This document shows, piece after piece, positions 58,541 to 64,000 of a stretch of DNA of 64,000 nucleotides. Under the pieces are notes generated by a model. It was not told the origin of the DNA and ran no database searches. It worked only from the letters and a program-made list of their open reading frames with translations. Source of the DNA: Rhinopomastus cyanomelas. Taxonomy: Eukaryota; Chordata; Aves; Bucerotiformes; Rhinopomastidae. Both the position numbers and the translations under genes were made by a program. Each line of letters begins with the position of its first letter. Within the stretch, counting starts at the first letter, position 1. The DNA lies in the NCBI GenBank assembly GCA_013400115.1, contig VXBP01004054.1:1-64000 (forward strand), in the 5' to 3' direction.

Positions 58541-59522
58541 CTGTTAGGTGCATGGGCGGGTTTTGTAACGAAAAAAAACAAAAGGACAGGAAGGGGATAA
58601 AGAAACAAAAAAAACCAAAAAACAAACAGAAATGGGTAAGGTAGACGACTGAAAAAACTACAAGACAAAGAAAAGCGTGAACAGAAACACCAACTTAAAT
58701 ACAGTGGCGTAAGAAAGTGAAGAGAACAGAACCAAAATGAGGATGAGCAAAATGATGGGCTGAAACATCTGAAAAGCAAAAAAGAGAAAAAAGAGAGGAG
58801 AAAAGAATGCAAACACTGGTTATGAGGCGCATGCAATGGGGATGCATGAGTCAAACCAACAGCAAGCATACAAGTCATGAAGGATACGGGACACAAGGCT
58901 CTTCCTTCCTTACTTGTGCTGCGCAGAAAAGCCATATCCAGTGTGTGGCAGCTGTGGCAGTTTAGACATGCGCCCATGGGCAACGCTTTAGGCAAGGCAG
59001 TCCTTCGCTGGCTACAGAGCTTCTCACCCGCTGCTCGCTTATGGGAGGGAGCTGTAAGCAGGCTTTTCAAAACACATCACTTAGCAAACTGCGTTCGGTT
59101 TGGTTCTTTTGGCAAGGCTTTCTGAGAACACGCCTGACCCTTTTATGAGAGAAGCATAATAAAGACCTCCTCACATTTCTTAGCAAGGCTGCTAATTTAC
59201 AGTAATCAGATTTAGTCTTTTTTTTTTTCTTTTTGAATTAATCTCCTCTTTCACGGGGAAACACTGCTGTTACAGACAAAAAAAGAAGAAGACAGATCTC
59301 TACAGCACCAGTGGATTAGCCTTTTCGCCATGAGGAACCGCCTCTGGATCAAAGGAATTGTGCAAACAAATAAAAAGAGGAAATAAAACCCTAGAAAGTT
59401 TTTGTTTAACATCGCGAGGCTGAAGTCATAACAAAGCAGCTGGGAGGAAAATTAGCTCTAGGGTAGCAATGCCAGAAAGAGAGACAAATGATAGAGAGAA
59501 GGGAAACAAGGGGTTGACCTAC
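58541..59522 (-). other. MTCL1 intron a-b with long T-rich tract
   Basis: This intron of 982 bp is the shortest in the window and is free of CR1. On the transcribed strand, 58555-58830 is strongly pyrimidine-rich and leads into the exon b acceptor. A poly-T run on the plus strand lies at about 59217-59235. Confidence 0.88.
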
Positions 59523-60848
59523 CTGGAAGTCGGTGATCAACTCCTTCCCCAGGTTACCAATGGGAGAGTCTCGAGACATGGATGTCATGGTGGATAGAAA
59601 ACTGGAAGACTCTGTGAGATGGGGAAGAGGAGAGAGATCTTCTATCTGTTCCTTCAAGCCCTCTCCAACATGATCGACCTTCTCCAAGAAGGTCTGCAGC
59701 TCCTTCCGGAAAGCTTTCATCCTGGAGTTGACAGTGTCCAGAAGCTCCGGTTCATACTTGTCTTCTCCCCTTTCCTCACCACTCTTGAGATCTGACTTGG
59801 TGGATGGGCTGCTGGTTACATGCACTTTTGCATCATAAATCAAGCTGTCTGTGTCGGTGATGAGGCGGTCCACAGTCCTCTCAAGCCGCTCGGCCTCACG
59901 TTTGATGTTAATTAAAGACTCGGTGTCCTCCTTGACTCTCATGAGCTCAGTGGAACACAGGTCGCTGACTTCTGACGGCTTCCCACTCCCAAAACCCGAT
60001 GTCTTCTCATAAACATCTTCAGAGTCACTCTCACCCCCAATGGGCCCCTCTCTCTTTGGCTGGGGTGGACGACCCTCTTCACCGTCACTCTCTTTCTTCC
60101 CAGCATCACTGTCAGCATCGCTGTCCCTAGGGCTGGATGTGCGCAGGCCCAGGTGAGAGGCAAGGTCATACCGCTGGACGTTGGACATCAGGACCCTGTT
60201 CTCGTACTGGAGCTTCATGACTTTCCCACTTAGCTCATTGATTTGCAGTCTGGCTGACTTTAGCTCCTCTTGGAGAGGTCCACCACACTTAGATGCCGTC
60301 TCATCCAACCAGCCTGGCTCCTGGCCCGGCTCGAATTTGAATTTGTTCAGCTCATTCGTCAGCTGCTTGTTGTGATCTTCGATTTCTGAGATCGACCTCC
60401 TCAGCAGCTCTGCTTCCTCTTCCACAAACTGCAGGTGCCGGCGCAGCTCTGTGGCTGATTCCACAGAGTCACCATAAGGTGAGGTAGGAATGCTTGAAAT
60501 GTGGTCCCTGCTGAGACACTCTTTTTCATACTGGCACCTCATATCCTCCATCTCAGCTTTAATCCCCCTGTTCTCCACCTCCAGTTCCACTATTTTTCTG
60601 CCCAGGATGTTGGCTTCCTCCTCTACCAGCTTCAACCGAAGCTTCAGCTCGGCCTCCCTGGTGCTTGGAGGGCCACCTGCCTCTCCTGTTGGCAGGGGAC
60701 TGTCCACATCCCCATAGATGGACTTGTACTTCTGGAGCTCCTGCTCCAGTTCATCCTTCTCCCTGCCCAGTTTGGCCATCTTCTTACGCATCAGCGCTGC
60801 CTCCTCTTTGGCAAACTGGAGCTGGCACTTCAAATCAGCGCTGTCCTC
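59523..60848 (-). CDS. MTCL1: MTCL1 exon a: large coiled-coil exon (442 codons)
   Basis: The exon encodes the central coiled-coil rod, the region covered by the Pfam SOGA family. It opens in phase 0 at GAG after the acceptor ttcttggcAG and closes at CAG before the donor GTAGGT. Residue numbers here count from the exon start. Heptad-like stretches lie at about 5-45, 64-112, 131-175, 190-225, 298-345 and 372-405. An acidic serine-rich linker (about 237-283, with DSDADSDAGKKESDGEE) separates the rod segments. The block LTESSSFLST (411-420) precedes a serine-rich end. The open frame runs past both splice sites: the apparent upstream start MAGCFSWQ and the downstream VGQPLVSLL are intronic read-through. 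Residues 118-121 read SSIP, which fits the SxIP pattern used by EB proteins. The exon is 1,326 bp, an exact multiple of three. Confidence 0.93.
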
Positions 60849-61431
60849 CTGCCAAGAAAAACAACCCGCCACCCAGCAAAGAGTAGATTAGGAGAGAAGC
60901 ACAAGCATTTCCAACATCTCCATCTCCCCACCCTCCCCTCTGTATCTGTTAGGAGCACAAACACCAGTTGGGCAGAGCTGCACAAACCACACGGTGACAC
61001 ATGGCTTGACCCTGGTTAAGTTGGCAAAGCGGCTGGACAGGAGTTCAAGAGAGAATAAAAAGAAATCTATTGTGCAAATACTGAGCAAATGATGGGGAAA
61101 ACAGCAACTCGGTGAGAAGGTCCCATGATTTGTCGGCGCTTCGTGTTCTGTTTCTGTTCAATGATACATCTGCTCCCTCTTAGCATCACAAAATGATTTT
61201 GCTCATCGTGATCTCAAATCTCGGGCTCCTTCAGCTATAAAGCACAAACCCCATAAGTGTGTGCTGAGCCTTGCAAAGTGGAGACTTTAATTACTCTATT
61301 CATTAGTGCCTAAGTTGCTTTCTAAATGGGAAGCACACTGCTATCTCTGCTGCTGTTACCATTTTTTATGGAGCAGCCTGTGACCACTTTTTGTGGGATG
61401 GACTAGTGTTCACAAGGGATCTTGGTGAGAA

Positions 61432-61592
61432 CCACAGAATCACAGAACATCAGGGATTGGAATGGACCTTGAAAGATCATCGAGTCCAATGCCCCTGCCA
61501 CAGCAAGATCCCTGAGATCCAGTTGCACAGGAACATATCTACAAGGGTTTTAAATGTCTCCAGAGAGGGAGACTCCAGCACCCCCTTGCACG
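61432..61592 (-). mobile_element. CR1 3'-end fragment
   Basis: It starts cacagaatcacagaacatca and ends within the ORF2 carboxyl end. Confidence 0.9.
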
Positions 61593-62454
61593 TATGAGAG
61601 AGGAAAGAACAAATCATTAAACCTGGTTTTAAACCTTCCCCACCCGTGAAAACCTGCATTTTTCAGGGTTTGAATGAGACTTTCATTTTTTACTGTGTGC
61701 ATCTCAACTGAGATGGAAACTCCAGCCCCATTGTGCTCAAAGTAGAGGTTAAGCACATTCTAAACCGACTAGCAATTTCTTTGCATGAATCACTTGGCTG
61801 AATTGTCATGGAGATGGAGGCACTTGGCCTGGTAAGAGGCACATTTATCAGGATTAGCAGTATAATGGCAGGAGGCCTCTGAGAGGTGATCTCCTGAGAC
61901 AGCAGATCTCATCATTGTTGGTAGGGCATGTGGACATATGTGCAATTATCTATGGAAACTTCATTTTGGTCTCTGGCACTCTGTTATAAAGTACCACCTA
62001 AGTTTTAACTCCTAATAATGGCAAGCAAATCTGGGAGAAAACAGCACCGACTTCAATTGTTCAGCCAGGTCAGGTTATTAGAAAAATCCGAATCATAATA
62101 ATAATGATAAATTCACAAACCTAATTATGGCTCAGCGGTCTGAGGGACTGATTGAATTTCTGCACCACACATCCCTGCACGTGGTGTCTTTTCTAGTTAC
62201 CTGATTAATTGGGGCCCATTCTGTTCAGATATAGGCTCATTAGCTCTTCATTTCCCGCTATTAATAACCGAACAGGCACAAAAGTAATTGGTTATTTACT
62301 CCTGAACTCAGCCAGATTCCTTACTGGTTCTGCCTGGTCCAGCTTGAGAAGAATTGGTTTATCATGGCGGCTGTAGTTTAGTTTTTAGGGGAAACACAGA
62401 ATCACAGGGAGAGTTACAGTCAGTCCCATGCTGCACGTCAGAGCTCACAGGTTT

Positions 62455-62640
62455 CTTTTTATATTTCTAGAGCCCACTAGATTTCTTTTTATATTTCTGT
62501 ATATTTAATTTCTTTATATTTATTTGTATATCTTCATACTTCTTTAGATGTCTTTATATTTAGATTATCTATTTTTTAATGTATTTATTGTTATCTGTTA
62601 ATACCTTGAAATAATCACATCTATTATTTTCCTTATCCTA
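62455..62640. repeat. A/T-rich low-complexity block
   Basis: It repeats variants of tttctttatatttctttata over about 185 bp. Confidence 0.8.
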
Positions 62641-63483
62641 CTTTTGTAAACCTGGGATCCTTCCTCGTGTTTCTCTCACCAACACCACTGCCAAATCGAT
62701 GCCTGAGGGGGCTCCAGACTGGTGCCCAAGGCAGCTCCAGCCTGATACCACTGCCTTTCAAACCTCCAGTTCACACTGGAGGCTCAACAGATTTTGAAGC
62801 CCTGGAGGAAAAGAGAAGGGATTTGATGGGTTTCGGGTCAGGGTCCCAATAGGATCCACTCAACATTATGACTCAATGGGTCCATGGAGTTAGTGTGTTA
62901 CTAGAGCAGGACAAAACCACCTTTACAGGCTTCATAGCATCATGCTATCGCCATGTTTTGTCTGAGATTAAAGAAAAAGGACCAAGTTTGTCAGTTCTGC
63001 AACAAACAAGTGTTTCTTTGGTTAAGCAAACACAAGCCTCAGACAAAACAAGAGCTGATGGGTGTTAAACTTGCCTGCTAAACAGGGATCCCATCTGGGA
63101 AGGTGAGAAAGCTCTAGATCTTCCCCTCTTCTCAGCCAGGGTACATAGTGACTGAAAATCCCACGCCCTGAACACCTTTTTTTTTGTTCCAAAGGAAAAG
63201 ACTGATCAGGAGAGATTTATCAGCTGGATCTAGGCATGCCAGAAGGGTTGGATTCTAACCTTCCTACATCTGTGCCTTTGTACAGAGAAATATCAGCGAT
63301 TTCTTGATCAGTTGGAACCACAGTGGTGAGAAACCCACAGGGGTGGTTTTGTACGTACAGTGCATACTACTGTACGCAATTTCAATAAATTATATCACCA
63401 AAATTAAGAATAGTTCATTATTAGTTAAATCAGGAAGACAAAGAATGTAAGTAAGTAAATAATAAATAGATAGATAGATAAAG

Positions 63484-63908
63484 AAAGAGCTGGATGGAGC
63501 CCCTCTCTTATGAGGACACTGTGATTCTATAACAGGCTGGGAGAGTTGGGGTTGTTCAGCCTGATGAGAAGGCAGCTCCAAGTGGACCTTATAGTGAGCT
63601 TCCAACCCCTGACAGGGGCTGTCAGAAGGCTGGGGAAGACTGTTCACAAAGGCATGAAACGGTACGTCGAGGAGTCATGGTTTAAAGCTAGAAAAGGTCA
63701 GACATCAGGACAAAGTGCTTGAATCTGAGGGTGGGGGATGCCCAGAGAGGTGGTAGAGGATCCATCCCAGGAGCCATTCAAGGTCAGGCTGGCTGCAGCT
63801 CTAGGCAGTCTGGTCTGGGGAGTAATGGCCCTGCCTCTTGTAGCAGGGTTGGACTAGATAACGCTTGGAAGTCTCTTCCAGCCCAAAGCTTCTGTGACTC
63901 TATGTTTC
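63484..63908 (+). mobile_element. CR1 fragment
   Basis: It begins agagctggatggagcccctc, contains gtcatggtttaaagctagaa and ends gcttctgtgactctatg. It follows a short tagatagatagata run. Confidence 0.88.
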
Positions 63909-64000
63909 TAAACAGAAAAATAATTAATTAAAAGCTGCCTTTCATTTTGATGGAAGAAGAGGCTGGAAATCCCAGGGTTGAAATCAGGGCTATGGCACAG

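Larger units (their letters stand above)
9896..64000 (-). other. MTCL1: MTCL1 gene body (3' three quarters)
   Basis: Eleven exons on the minus strand, all with AG acceptors and GT donors and joined in a single open phase, encode about 1,450 residues of the microtubule crosslinking factor MTCL1 (SOGA2). MTCL proteins are coiled-coil proteins that bundle and stabilise non-centrosomal microtubules, for example along the lateral cortex of epithelial cells and at the axon initial segment. The exon order matches the order of the human protein as I remember it, from the EDSADLKCQL block to the C-terminal NQTVLL tail. The gene enters the window from the right; earlier exons and the promoter lie beyond 64000. 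The paralogue MTCL2 (SOGA1) is the main alternative. The tail blocks MSEFQRLMDISPFLPEK and LSAPPGYTLTEN fit MTCL1 better. Orthology is from recall, not from an alignment. Confidence 0.88.
60849..64000 (-). other. Upstream MTCL1 intron (partial)
   Basis: No further exon is visible upstream of exon a. The stretch contains two CR1 pieces (61432-61592 and 63484-63908), a unique region rich in TAAT-type motifs (61800-62360), an A/T-rich low-complexity block (62455-62640) and a short TAGA repeat near 63460-63480. Confidence 0.75.

Noticed and set aside
58531..59070. A 179-codon minus-strand frame with long hydrophobic runs
   Set aside because: It is the translation of the T-rich intron tract before exon b; Phe/Leu/Ser richness follows from base composition, and only its last bases overlap the exon in another frame.
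1..64000. Search for CRISPR arrays, operons, tRNA or rRNA genes, and phage or plasmid features
   Set aside because: None were seen; the sequence is vertebrate nuclear DNA and repeats are interspersed LINE copies.

Overview
The window is nuclear DNA from a bird. Two things show this: CR1 LINE fragments in both orientations cover roughly 23 kb of the 64 kb (boundaries drawn by eye), and a multi-exon gene runs on the minus strand whose conceptual protein reads as avian MTCL1 (microtubule crosslinking factor 1, also called SOGA2, CCDC165 or KIAA0802). The very high CR1 load, and the abundance of one CR1 type whose 3' end reads 'acattagggattggaaggga', recall the CR1-rich genomes of woodpeckers and relatives (Piciformes) or hornbills and hoopoes. 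That placement is an inference. Two assembly gaps (23538-23608 and 34891-35158) and one stray N (43614) mark a draft assembly.

Layout: the window opens with about 9.9 kb of sequence downstream of MTCL1, mostly CR1 pieces separated by unique DNA, with no gene I can support. A canonical poly(A) site on the minus strand (AATAAA at 9913-9918, followed by a GT-rich stretch) probably ends the MTCL1 transcript, giving a 3' UTR of about 4.6 kb up to the stop codon at 14519-14521. Eleven coding exons then run leftward from 60848 to 14519. All have GT-AG splice sites and a consistent phase: 60848-59523 (442 codons), 58540-58385 (52), 49622-49530 (31, possibly a cassette), 46230-46000 (77), 43261-43073 (63), 33389-33222 (56), 31687-31433 (85), 26610-26305 (102), 21778-21747 (a 32-nt microexon), 19596-18039 (519) and 14557-14519 (12 codons plus stop). 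Together they encode about 1,450 residues. The N-terminal part, about a quarter of the protein judged against the roughly 1,900-residue human protein, lies beyond position 64000.

The encoded protein is a long coiled-coil rod (exons 1 to 7 of this window) followed by a serine-, proline- and arginine-rich tail (exons 8 to 11). This is the known architecture of MTCL proteins, which crosslink and stabilise microtubules. No second gene, RNA gene, promoter or CRISPR array could be supported.

The most unusual feature is an inverted 182-bp copy (25677-25858) of a splice acceptor, its flanking intron and the first codons of the 26305-26610 exon. It sits inside a CR1 720 bp away from its source (26578-26759), with about 93% identity by eye. 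It looks like a template-switching event, and it lets the primary transcript form a long hairpin over that exon's 3' splice site. Other points of interest are a conserved-phase microexon, an apparent cassette exon, a cluster of TQT-type motifs, a Trp-Gly-Leu carboxyl end encoded by a tiny last exon, nested CR1 insertions that can be ordered in time, and CR1 copies lying within about 60 bp of three splice donors.
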